A stretch of 64,000 bases of DNA from Pezicula radicicola. Its lineage: Eukaryota; Ascomycota; Leotiomycetes; Helotiales; Dermateaceae. The notes under the pieces are model-generated. The model did not search any database. It saw only the letters and a program-made list of their open reading frames with translations, and was not told the DNA's origin. The stretch is from NCBI GenBank assembly GCA_003008705.1, contig PDUO01000025.1, positions 871,709-935,708 of the forward strand. The letters run 5' to 3'. The position numbers were made by a program, and so were the translations under genes. Positions 34,961-44,543 of the stretch are shown here, piece after piece (the stretch's first letter is position 1; each line of letters starts with the position of its first letter).

Positions 34961-35962
34961 TCAGTTGCCGTTTCTTCCAGCAGCAGCGGCAGCCTATCAT
35001 ACCAGTTAGCACCAGAATATCATAGAAACTGGATAATATTTCTCACCCCAGCTGCAGCTCCAGCGCCAGCAGTTCCTCCATTATTAGTCGCCGCGTTAGT
35101 GTTTGCTCCGGCATTATTGGCAGCGTTTGCATTAGCGGCATTTGCATTGGCAGCGTTTGCGTTGGCAGCATTTGCATTGGCGGCATTTGCGTTGGCAGCG
35201 TTTGCATTGGCAGCGTTTGCATTGGCAGCGTTTGCGTTAGCAGCATTTGCGTTAGCAGCATTTGCATTGGCAGCATTCGCATTGGCAGCATTCGCATTGG
35301 CAGCATTTGCATTGGCGGCATTTGCATTAGCAGCGTTTGCATTGGCAGCGTTTGCGTTAGCAGCATTTGCATTGGCAGCGTTGTTCGCACCAGCAGCCTG
35401 CTCAAAAGTTAGTAACGAGAGTCGACTTTACAAAGAGGGACTCATGTGGTGCAACTTACTCCAGCAGCTTGAGCCGCTCCATTTTGAGCCGCTCCATTGT
35501 TTGCTGCGGCGTTGGCGTTTGCTCCAGCATTATTAGCATTGGCAGCGGCCTGTTATAATGTTAGTACTCAGATTTTCAGTACCAAATAATGGTAGAATGA
35601 TCGGGTATCATACGCCGCCTGCTTGAGCTCCAGCTGCATTATTTGCTCCATTCGTGTTCGCTCCACCCCGATTGGCAGCAGCCGCAGCCTAGATTTGGTA
35701 AGCATAGTCTTCAGCATGGGAAAGGCGCAAGTGAAGGATATCTTACTCCTCCAGCAGCCCCAGCTCCAGCTCTTCCACCATTGTTTGTAGCGGGATTGGC
35801 ATTTTGTCTCTTCATCATTTCCAGATCCATACTTGCTCCTACTGAGCGAGCGACTGGACTTTCTCTGAGCACTAGACTGTCGGATGGTAGAGGTGCTGCA
35901 TTGCCGAGGAGTCCGCTGCAGAAGAGAAGGATGAGGGAGGCTGTGTTGGCGTTGAATTGCAT
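34961..35962 (-). CDS. Secreted Ala/Asn-repeat protein in five phase-0 exons
   Basis: Exons are 35962-35747, 35688-35614, 35549-35460, 35397-35047 and 34993-34961, giving 254 residues. The start MQFNANTASLILLFCSGLLG is a signal peptide ending near NAAPLPS. All four introns (53-64 nt, GT-AG, with CTAAC or similar) are phase 0, and every downstream exon starts with GCN Ala codons, so exons are exchangeable blocks. Exons 2, 3 and 5 code Ala/Gly/Asn-rich segments (AAAANRGGANTNG, AAANANNAGANANAAANN). Exon 4 is a tandem array with period 15 nt coding about 19 copies of an Ala/Asn pentapeptide (AANAN). No Cys after the leader and no catalytic motif. I do not recognise a family; a cell-wall, adhesive or disordered secreted role is possible. 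Confidence 0.75.
35099..35385. repeat. 15-nt tandem array coding an Ala/Asn pentapeptide
   Basis: About 19 near-identical 15-nt units (plus-strand form GCGTTTGCATTGGCA, variable at third codon positions) fill most of exon 4 of the minus-strand gene. Variation is mainly synonymous, implying selection on the peptide or gene conversion between units. Confidence 0.9.
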
Positions 35963-36248
35963 TTTGAAGGTTCTGGTGTTGAGTTTAAACGAGGTAAAAA
36001 TTGTATAAGCTAGTAGTGATTAAAAAGATTGATTGTAGAATGAGTATTATCAGACCAGCTGCGAGGACGAAGAGATGGGTAATGAAAATGAAGATGAGAA
36101 TGAAGATGTGATTGTGAACTGAAGGAATTTGGTAGTCACATTGGCCCTTATATAGTTTTTGAGCGCTTGCTATTTCAGATCTAGAGATTCTTGACTTTCC
36201 ATACTGAGACTTACCGGCCAAGGCTATTAAAACGCTTTGCAGTGCTAC

Positions 36249-36872
36249 CTATTTCAAGAACCAAGCGGCATATACCATCTGATGGTTGAAATAACGTAAT
36301 ACAGAACATTCGAGGACAAAAACATCACCAGATTTGGATCTTAAGACGAACGTTCCTAGGGTTTGCATAAGAATTGTCTGTTGTTTCTGGGTGATACCTT
36401 GCTGACAACAGAACGATGATCGAACGTGGCAGGATAACGAGGGAAACTTGAGACGAACAGCCACACTACTTCTTGCCCTATGTTTGTGGAGTAAAAGTTT
36501 ATTGGATTTTATAGGAACTCGCATCATGTACCTATACCAGTAAAAGGATTTGTCTAAGATCAGAGGTGAGGAAAGGGAATAATAGTGAGAGTCCCGTGTT
36601 AAAAATGTCCTTAACCCTATACACACCACCTCCATGTAGATACACGCATGCGCCACATTTTGCCGCCGCACATTGTATTCGCCATGATGTGTGAATAAAC
36701 CAAGAAGGGCATCAAACAGAATGATCAGACGTTTGAAGGTTACCGGTGGTCCGGTGTATACATCTTGAATACTGAAGTCTCCAAATGTCTCAAAGGTTAA
36801 GTATTGTCTTAAAATAAGGTACAGTTGCGTCCACTGTTCAGCGCATTCTTTAAGCATACCAAGCATAAGCAT
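36249..36872 (-). CDS. Open frame of 207 codons, doubtful gene
   Basis: Longest frame between the Ala/Asn protein and the next regulator. It has no recognisable domain, no signal peptide, and mixed composition (LILFDALLGLFTHHGEY, YFNHQMVYAAWFLK). A GT-AG pair inside it (GTGGTGTG to CTGGTATAG) is weak. It may be chance or a lineage-specific gene. Confidence 0.2.
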   Translation of the reverse strand: MLMLGMLKECAEQWTQLYLILRQYLTFETFGDFSIQDVYTGPPVTFKRLIILFDALLGLFTHHGEYNVRRQNVAHACIYMEVVCIGLRTFLTRDSHYYSLSSPLILDKSFYWYRYMMRVPIKSNKLLLHKHRARSSVAVRLKFPSLSCHVRSSFCCQQGITQKQQTILMQTLGTFVLRSKSGDVFVLECSVLRYFNHQMVYAAWFLK

Positions 36873-37815
36873 TGTCCGGATTTTACCTAGTGAGCGGCTC
36901 TAAATAAACAATTGGTCAAGCTCTCGGTATGTGGGACAAATAAGGTAAAACATGTCTCGTCTCGAGTCACGTGACTCTGCTCACTCAAATGCTTTTCCAC
37001 TATTTTTACCTGTTTCCACCGGCTCCCGGGGTTTAAAGGCACAGTTCGCAAGGGAAGTCTAACCGTCTAAGCTTAAGTAGATATCTCCGCGTCGCAGGTT
37101 AGAAACAGTTCTCTCCGGTAAAAGCGGGGCTGAAAATGGGGAATCTTTCCATGTCGGGGAAACTTTGAATTTTGTGTCCGATGTATCTTGACCATCGGTT
37201 CGGGTGGTTCATCATTGTTGTGAAGGTTCATCTGACTCTATCATACTTCGTACCTCTAGCAAGAATCATGCTAAAATCGCGCTCTGTGGGCGGCGTTTAT
37301 TGCGTCTGAAACAGACGGTAACGATGATCTTCTATTTTTACATACTCTCACTGTTCCTGCAGAACATTGGATTTCTTACTTATTCGAATACTTCATATGC
37401 CAACCCATAAGGAGACAGCGTGAAAAAGTGAGTGGTGCTACGCAGAATATTCTGATGCTGCATTGGGTAAAACCTGTGGCAATACGGCTCATACGTTTCG
37501 GTGAGTCCTGCCATGCTACTATCAAAAGCGTTCAAATTGCTGTTTATTTCTTCGGCGTTAGTTCTGGTCATTACTTAGTCGTTTTATGAGGGTAACGCTT
37601 AAGCGAAGTTACTCGAGTACTTCAATAGGGGGAGAAGGTGTAGATATTGGCTTGGCAGGTGCGCCCATAATTGCCTCAACCTTATCGCGCGACGACAAAG
37701 CAAGGAACCTCAATTTTCTCATTTTCTCATTTCCTCAACCCTCTCCATCATTGTCGCAACCCCCCCTTTTACATTGTTTAATACCTGTCAGCCCTGAACG
37801 CCATGTTCGCGTTAC
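36873..37815. other. Intergenic, upstream of Zn2Cys6 gene
   Basis: No supported gene. Contains a 14-bp perfect palindrome at 36964-36977 (listed separately). Confidence 0.5.
36964..36977. promoter_or_regulatory. Perfect palindrome with CACGTG core
   Basis: GAGTCACGTGACTC reads identically on both strands and contains TCACGTGA, the kind of site bound by fungal bHLH factors of the Cbf1/Pho4 class. About 850 bp upstream of the 37816 gene. Confidence 0.4.
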
Positions 37816-39965
37816 ATGATGGACGCGTCTATGAATTCGGTAGGAAGGTCGCAACGCCCTCTTCGAGGTCGCGGTGACCACCGACCGTGCGACTTTTGCC
37901 GGCTGCGAAAGACGAGATGCCTTGTCAAGGACTCTCTTCCCTGTGACAGGTGTCAGCGCTCTGGTAGGGCCTGTACTTTCAACCAGGAACCCCCCTCACG
38001 CGGCCGTCGAGTGCAGACCACTGCCTATAATGCATCCCAACATGGCTCTGCCCCGCAAATGACTTCTCCCCAGCCTTTGGACACAATGATGCTTGGACAT
38101 TCCCAACTCGACTTAATAAGTTTCGCCTCTCCGAATATGATAACCGATCCATCATCACATACCGCCATTGGTCCTGCAGCATGTAACAATGTCATGTTTG
38201 ATTTCAACTGGGACCTCTTCCCTGCGGAGGGGACTGATTTCAATGGAAATTTGCCTCCGCCAGATATAGCAACAACCTACGGCATTCCCCTTTCAAGTCC
38301 CCAGTCATGTCCTGCAGGAGTTTTGCAGAATGTCAGCAACAGCATTGTGCTTTCTCCAGAGTTGGTAGAGGCCAGCCCAACCCGAGAAAAAGGCACTCTT
38401 CCGGATCAGAATGCCTCACATTCGACAAATCATTTAGGCATATCGTCTGATATGGACCCATTTCTGCGTACTTTCTATACTTTTGACGAAAAGAACCACT
38501 TTAGCTCAAGCTTGCGCAGCTTCCGCCTCCTTGGAGTCCAGGATAAAGACGTCTTCGTGGAAACACCAGAACGAGTTACTGATGCCATGGCCGACCTGAT
38601 AATGGGAAGACCCGATCTTGCCTTAATCACCGCTTTGGAACCATTCAAGGAAAAGCTGCTCGCCTTGTTCGATACTTTCATTGCCCCATTCTTCCCAATT
38701 TCAATCTCGATACAAGAAGCCTTAACCTCCCCTCCCGTGGCCGCTGCAATATATGCGTTAGCCCTGCCCTGGCGTTCTCACGATCCAACTTTGCCTTGGG
38801 CCCAATTTGATACAATCTCAGTAACACGTTTGAATGCACCAAATCTAAGTCAACTCTGGCAATTTGTATGGCAATCTATTTGCCGGGAGTTGCATGCGCC
38901 ATCCGTGACCACCGTACAGGCCTGCTTGTTACTTATGGAACGCGAAAAGTCAAAGACTTTTATCAGCGATAGCCATTTTGACTGGAACCTGGTGACAACA
39001 TCTGTATCGTTGGCCTTCTCTCTTGGCTTGCATCTAGACTCTCAGTCATAGCAAATCTCTACTAAAGAGCGTTCGCAACGAACTCGACTTTGGTGGAACG
39101 TATATATACAGGAGAGATGGGTCGCAGCAACCATGGGAAGACCTGTCTTGATCAAAGACGAGGATTTCAGTGTCTCTTGGCCAGATAGCTCGGATTTAAC
39201 AACTACCGAACCTGCGACTTCGACTTACTTTCAACGCCTGCTTTCGCTGACAGCTATATTAGAGGACATTTTGAAAAGTTTCATGTGAGCTTCTGTTTGG
39301 CAGTGGCGCAACTTAGGTCTTGCTAATATTTCGGAACAGGACTGTTGAAAAGTCTGCAAATCTGGCTGCGAGACTCGACGAGACACTTACCATTGCAAAA
39401 AGCCTTCTCGACAGACTGGATGATTGGAACCTTGAGGGCGATAATTATGAATGTGGCCATGAAGAAATTCCATCCCCAACGACGCTGCCTGGAACTTCTG
39501 GCGCACTGAAAGTCGCCATGATATATTGCTACATCCTAATCCATCGAACTTTAATCAAAGTCTGTTTAGGAAGACCCAGTTTTGCAAGTGCTTATCGTAG
39601 AGGCACAAAATACACAAAAAGCATCGAATCTCAGCTACAGCTTTTGACCCTTCTTGACTTTGAGTCCTTCTGGTACTCCTGTGCGTTACTTGTCCCACTA
39701 TCAGGTAAAAAGAATGCTGACGTCGTAAGGGTCTCGAGCCCAATTCAACGCCATCTCGGAATACTATATACTGCTCTATGTTGTTGCTCCCTCGGTGCAA
39801 GAGAGAGAGATTGCTCGAGCAACTGTAGGAAGACACCGTCAATGGCTGTGGCTACGGAGCAAGTCCTTTGGAGTATCACGAATGAGTATGATAAGACTGG
39901 ACTCGCTTCTTTCTGCTATTGACAATGGAAGGATGAGAATGGCTTCATTAAATGAAATTCCTTAA
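37816..39965 (+). pseudogene. Zn2Cys6 regulator with internal TAG in the fungal-specific domain
   Basis: Exons are 37816-39284, 39340-39680 and 39730-39965 (682 codons, phases consistent). The zinc cluster is Cys25, 28, 35, 43, 46 and 53 (CDFCRLRKTRC, CDRCQRSGRACTF). The fungal_trans region covers about residues 270-430. Codon 412 (39049-39051) is TAG within LGLHLDSQS*QISTKERSQ, just before RLWWNVYIQERWVAATMGRP; the family often has Trp there, so TGG to TAG is likely. No intron can remove it. The downstream frame is conserved and correctly spliced: intron 3 rebuilds FWYSW, and the end reads LDSLLSAIDNGRM. Loss is therefore recent, or the codon is read through (the context TAGCAA partly resembles known leaky contexts). 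It neighbours the permease and acyltransferase and may once have controlled them. Confidence 0.8.
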
Positions 39966-40260
39966 TCCTTCCCATGTCACACTCATCTCCTCGATACTTC
40001 CGAAATCGCGGCAAATGGCACAATCAAAATACTGCCACAGACTGATACCCAGGGTCAGGATCTATAGTCAATCTTTCATAAATTATTCGTAAGTACTTGA
40101 AGTCTATGCACAGTATCCACAAATCTCCATCGCTGTTCTATGGCCTCCGGGTCTTTTATCGATCTAAGTCACTTTTTCATAGAGGCCTATTTGTGACGAG
40201 CGTATGATTATCCGGGGTTTACTTGGATGAGCGTCAGTATCAAGGGGCATCAATCGGTGT

Positions 40261-42086
40261 TCATGATGTGGAACATACCATAGCATATCTGAACTTGGTA
40301 TTTTCACCATCGGTCAAGTCCAAGAACTCCCGATTTGGAATAGACACTTCACTTTCAGCTCCGATAAGCTTTTGTCGTCGTCGATTCTCAATCGTGTTGA
40401 TGAGACGGATGACACAGAGTATGACGAAGACGATCGCCGGACAGAGCATCATCACGATCTTTACTTTGTTATAAGACTCGTCCTGATAGGGCGTCATTAG
40501 TCCTCGACGTACGAGCCACCAGGGTGTCAATCGGCCAAGGATAGCCAACTTACGTTCTTTGTAATCTGAGGGCCAGTCAAAGATCCTGTGGTTGAACCAA
40601 TGAGCAGAACAGCATTCGTGAGAACTTTCTTGGTATGTCCTTGCAAAATTAGTAAGGGTCGGTTTAGAGGAAGAGAAAGCTCCTACCAGCTGTGTTCCCA
40701 GAGACCATGCTGAAGTTAAGGATATATGTAGCTACGAAAATGTGCTGGAACTGCGACACTAGTCAGCGAGGCACCCCCGAGAAGTGGAATGTGTTCTAAC
40801 ATAGAAAGCCATTAATGACCCAAACTTGTTATCCTCAAGCCCGTACAGTACAGCACCAAAGACAGTACCGCAAATTGCTGCAACGCCGGCCCAAAGCGTT
40901 CGGTCTTTCATTTTGTCGGCCATGTAACAAGCAATGATTACCGCAAAGAAGGTAACTGCACCTTGTGGCATTTGCAGGATCAGAGCCTGTCTCGAAGTAT
41001 AACCAAGGGAAGTTATCAAGAGAGATCCAAAAGTACCGACGGCCCCATATCCGATATTGGCGACGAATTGCAAGAGAAAGTAGAGATAAGTTCTCGGGTC
41101 CTTGACTAGTTCGATAGCTTGGTAAAGCTTGAACTTACGGTTTCCAATGCCTTGCTGATTCACCCGGATACGCTCGATGGTTACAATGCGCTCTGCTGGG
41201 GAAAGAAATCGAGCTGTGAGCTGGGAATCAGGTACCACAAAGTAAAAGCAAAGTGCTACAAAAACCGTCGTCGCGCCTGTGACTACGTATAGCAGTTGCC
41301 AGCTGGATAGAACGCCAGTGTTTGCGCCAGGTGCTGCCATGGCCCAGGCAATTGGCGAGCCAATGATAGACGACATGCCAACGCCAGAGTACCATATCCC
41401 CAGTCTTAGCTTGCTCATCGTGTCGATACCACATTCCTGTCATTATTACAAAGACAGGTGTAATGCTTGCCTCGAAGAAGCTGCTCGTCGGGTCAGTTAA
41501 CATTGAACCTCCAAAGCGACTGGAACCAACCTACCCAAGAAGAAGACGAACAGCGAAAAGTCCACCAAAGTTCTTGCAAGCAGCCATGACCGCCAGGAGC
41601 ATACCCCAAATAGACATGGTGATTACCACCCACTTGGAGAGTGGCATCTTTTGTATGAGCAGTGCACAAGGGACGTTTGCAAATAGATACCCCAGGCTGA
41701 AAATACTTCCTAGCCATGAATATTCATTTGAAGTGAGGCTATCGTCTTTCTTGATCCCCATGATAGATGAGTAAGACAAAGTGGACTTATCAAGAGTGAA
41801 AAGGGTAATGGCGATAAACATCTGACAACCGAATTAGAAAGGATCGAATCTTAAACGCCTTGGTACTCACAATTGGCATTAGATGAAAGTCAATCTTCCG
41901 CAGGACTCTTTTTTCGTCTACACTAGACAGTTCTCCTTCGGTGCACTCAGCTAAACTATAGACTTGGAGTGCCATATCTACATCACCTGACACAATGACT
42001 TTCGTCTCTGTCTCTGTTCCGGAATCTATTGCTGCAACATTGTCTGGGGCGCCAACTTTCTCAATATCAGTATTTTGGGATGCCAT
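40261..42086 (-). pseudogene. Dal5/allantoate-permease-type MFS transporter with one-base frameshift
   Basis: Anion:cation symporter-type permease (allantoate, ureidosuccinate, dipeptide and vitamin-like substrates are known in the family). Exons are 42086-41871, 41821-41535, 41480-40801, 40750-40687, 40639-40554 and 40482-40261. Family marks: RKIDFHLMPI before TM1, TLDKSTLSYSS, FFEASITPVFVIMTGMWYR, and the C-terminal ENRRRQKL...EFLDLTDGENTKFRY. In exon 3, near 41400-41425, the frame runs GMWYRHDEQAK then must shift to reach LGIWYSGVGMSS. The six exons sum to 3n+1, as one inserted base predicts. No plausible intron lies there. Everything else, including five introns, is intact. Divergent from the acyltransferase gene with a shared promoter. 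Confidence 0.8.
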
Positions 42087-42625
42087 TATGGGCTACCGAA
42101 GTGGAATTGGCAAACTTGTTGAATTTACATCTACTCTGTCATCGCGGAGGAACCGATTCATATATACAACTTAAATGAAGCCCATCAGGCGTTTGAGAGA
42201 GATAAGAGACCTGAGTCAACCCTCGCCGGCACTGTTATCTATCCGACTTAGTCTGTACCATAAATGCATCTGAGGATATTTGATTTCACTTTTACAACAC
42301 CAGAATCTTTCAACTTACAGTACACACTTCCTTGAAGATAAACTAACTGCTACCGAATTTGGAAATCTTGGACTGAAAGAGGTTTAGCTTTGCCGTTGCT
42401 CACTTGCCGCACCCCCCACTCGCCGTTGCCGCCTCGCCGTCAGTGTGCCGGCTCTCTTATTGAACACAAACGAGAAGTGTGGATCCAGACAACGGCGAGG
42501 CTACCTATGTACCTTTCAGCATCAACTTACTCTCGATTTCGCCGGGTAAGGGTAGCGGCATAAGCAAGATGGGTAATATAGCGACTTTATCCTGACTCTC
42601 AAAATACTCGACCTCAAGTTCCATC
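42087..42625. promoter_or_regulatory. Divergent promoter with clustered CGG/CCG triplets
   Basis: Lies between divergent permease and acyltransferase starts. Bases 42391-42452 hold at least six CCG triplets including two GCCGTTGC copies; more CGG/CCG follow at about 42493, 42542 and 42555. Zn2Cys6 factors bind CGG half-sites, so this is a reasonable operator for the adjacent (now broken) regulator. No site has been shown to be bound. Confidence 0.45.
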
Positions 42626-43933
42626 ATGCCTTCTTCAACTTTCTTAGAGTTTTTGTTTCCTCACAAGGTCGCTGCATCGCCACTTTCTACAGAATGCGAG
42701 GGGTATCAGCACGTCCTTGTGACTGGGACGCCATTCGAGCGAGGGCATATGCACGGGATACAAGCTAAGGAGAAGATTCATATCAATATCGATCGATACA
42801 AAAACTCTTCGGCGTTGCCACCACACCATGTTTGCTCCCGATATATTGAGGAGATATATCTCCCTGCTATCAAGTCATTGTTTCCGGAAGGTCTTGAGGA
42901 GATGCAAGGAATAGCGGAAGGGGCTTCCGCATCATTAGCTGATATCATACTTCTAAATGCGAGGTATGACTTGTCACGAGTCAAACACGATCCCAACACA
43001 AGGCAGGAATTCGTCGGCGAATGTACAAGCATGGCCTATGTACAAGAGAGATCCTCTGGCGACACCAACAATATTTATGTTGCTCAGAACTGGGACATGT
43101 CTCCATGGCTGCATGATCTGGACACAATCATCGTCCTTGAGCTGCGGAATCCGGCCGGAGATAATATTTCTGAACCAAGTGCAGTAATTGCATTGACAGA
43201 AGCTGGACAGCTCGCACGGTCTGGAATGAACTCGTGTGGTCTTGCGCTATGTGCAAATTCGCTTTGGTCAAGCGAGGACTCCTCACCACACAAGGACAAC
43301 GCGAGCGAGTCTTTCCTCCCATTCACCCTCGCTCGGCGGATGTTTCTTGAGTGTGGTAATTTAGCCGCTGGCCTAAAGACGCTCTGCTCATTTCCTCGCC
43401 ATGTCTCTGGAAACGTCATCGTTGGTTCGAGTTCGGGTATCGCCATGGATCTCGAGCTTAGTCCGTCCAAATACTTCGCCCTTCATCCTACAAGCTTCTC
43501 CCCGCTGTCAACTTCAAATTTGTTGACGCACGCCAATCACTTCATCACACCGGCTCTGCCAGCGCGAGAAGATATTTGCGACACATATCCTGGAGGGTCA
43601 TCACTCTTTCGCGACACGCGGCTTTCTCACCTTCTGAAGGAAGCTGATATCAAGCGGAGGAATATCTCCACAGCCGTAAATCCAGAGGGGATTGATATTG
43701 CTGATATCAAGATGGCGTTTGGAGATCATGCTGGATTCCCGAGGAGTTTATGTGAACATGCAGAGAAGGGAGAGCAGAAGTACGGGGCTGCATCCAGCAA
43801 CACTATGACTGTTGCTTCGGTGGTATATGACCTTGGTCGATTGGAGATGCATGTTTGTAAGGGGAACCCGTGCTCTGGCGCTTGGAAAAAGTATTCTCTT
43901 AAGCCTAAAGAACCTGTTCTTCACAAGGACTAG
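42626..43933 (+). CDS. Acyl-CoA:6-aminopenicillanate acyltransferase-like (C45, Ntn hydrolase)
   Basis: Members are self-cleaving N-terminal-nucleophile enzymes related to penicillin PenDE; fungal paralogues without a penicillin cluster probably hydrolyse or transfer amide-linked acyl groups. Single exon, 435 residues. GTPFERGHMHG and the segment LPAIKSLFPEGLEEMQGIAEGA are family-typical. The nucleophile is Cys133 in GECTSMAYVQ; maturation would cut between Glu132 and Cys133. NIYVAQNWDM and MNSCGLALCANSLW are core strands. The end SLKPKEPVLHKD has no PTS1, unlike penicillin PenDE, so the protein is probably cytosolic. The gene is fully intact, in contrast to the regulator and permease next door. 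Substrate unknown. Confidence 0.88.
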   Translation: MPSSTFLEFLFPHKVAASPLSTECEGYQHVLVTGTPFERGHMHGIQAKEKIHINIDRYKNSSALPPHHVCSRYIEEIYLPAIKSLFPEGLEEMQGIAEGASASLADIILLNARYDLSRVKHDPNTRQEFVGECTSMAYVQERSSGDTNNIYVAQNWDMSPWLHDLDTIIVLELRNPAGDNISEPSAVIALTEAGQLARSGMNSCGLALCANSLWSSEDSSPHKDNASESFLPFTLARRMFLECGNLAAGLKTLCSFPRHVSGNVIVGSSSGIAMDLELSPSKYFALHPTSFSPLSTSNLLTHANHFITPALPAREDICDTYPGGSSLFRDTRLSHLLKEADIKRRNISTAVNPEGIDIADIKMAFGDHAGFPRSLCEHAEKGEQKYGAASSNTMTVASVVYDLGRLEMHVCKGNPCSGAWKKYSLKPKEPVLHKD

Positions 43934-44543
43934 TATTCAAGATTAGTAGTGTCTTCTACCTATTCTACTTGGCGGAACATGGCAGTAATCCTACGTAAGA
44001 ATTGGAATCGAGTCAGGTATAACTAGCACATAAGGCGTTGTCTATTTGTTGAAGGCTCTATGCACGCCGTTTGTCACTTGTGCTGGGTCTCCGAATATTC
44101 CCTGGAGTCGCTAATATGTCGCTTCAAATAGGGGTGAAAAGGGGGGGGGGGACATTTTCCAATTACGTGACTGTTAGCGACAATTTTCATCAAATTAACA
44201 AACAAGCCCATCGTTGCCTGGAAAGCGAATCTAGGTATTTAGGTATCTAGGTATCTATGGAAAACTCAGCTGATTTACAGGAACCCCCCCTTGACTAGCG
44301 TGTCTGCTGCCTGCATCTGCCTACGCTAAGGCTATGCACGTGCCATTTTGCACGTGCGTGTCATGTTACACAAAAAGGGGCTTGAATAATACTCATGTTG
44401 TGTTGGGTATCGAGATCTATCTATCTATCTATATATATAACCTCACCTTCTTCTTCTCTCCCCAACTCAACATCAGCATCAATCTCACACACCTACCATT
44501 TACTACTGCACTCAAATTGGAAAATTCTATCCAATTCTCCATT
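43934..44543. other. Intergenic with short repeats, upstream of metallopeptidase
   Basis: No supported gene. Contains a run of G near 44141-44152, three TAGGTAT units at 44233-44258, two GCACGTGC sites at 44337-44356, and an ATCT/TATA run near 44413-44440 just before the start. Confidence 0.55.

Noticed and set aside
35099..35385. Regular 15-nt repeats resembling a CRISPR-like array
   Set aside because: There are no spacers and the units are contiguous codons of a minus-strand secreted protein. This is a eukaryotic genome.
35043..35536. Long open frames in other readings of the repeat (poly AFALA on plus, LPMQML on minus)
   Set aside because: They are shadows of the 15-nt repeat. Only the frame coding the Ala/Asn peptide has a signal peptide and splice logic.
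42626..43933. Evidence for a penicillin biosynthetic cluster around the PenDE-like gene
   Set aside because: No ACV synthetase or isopenicillin N synthase is nearby and the protein lacks the PTS1 end. C45 paralogues are widespread in fungi.
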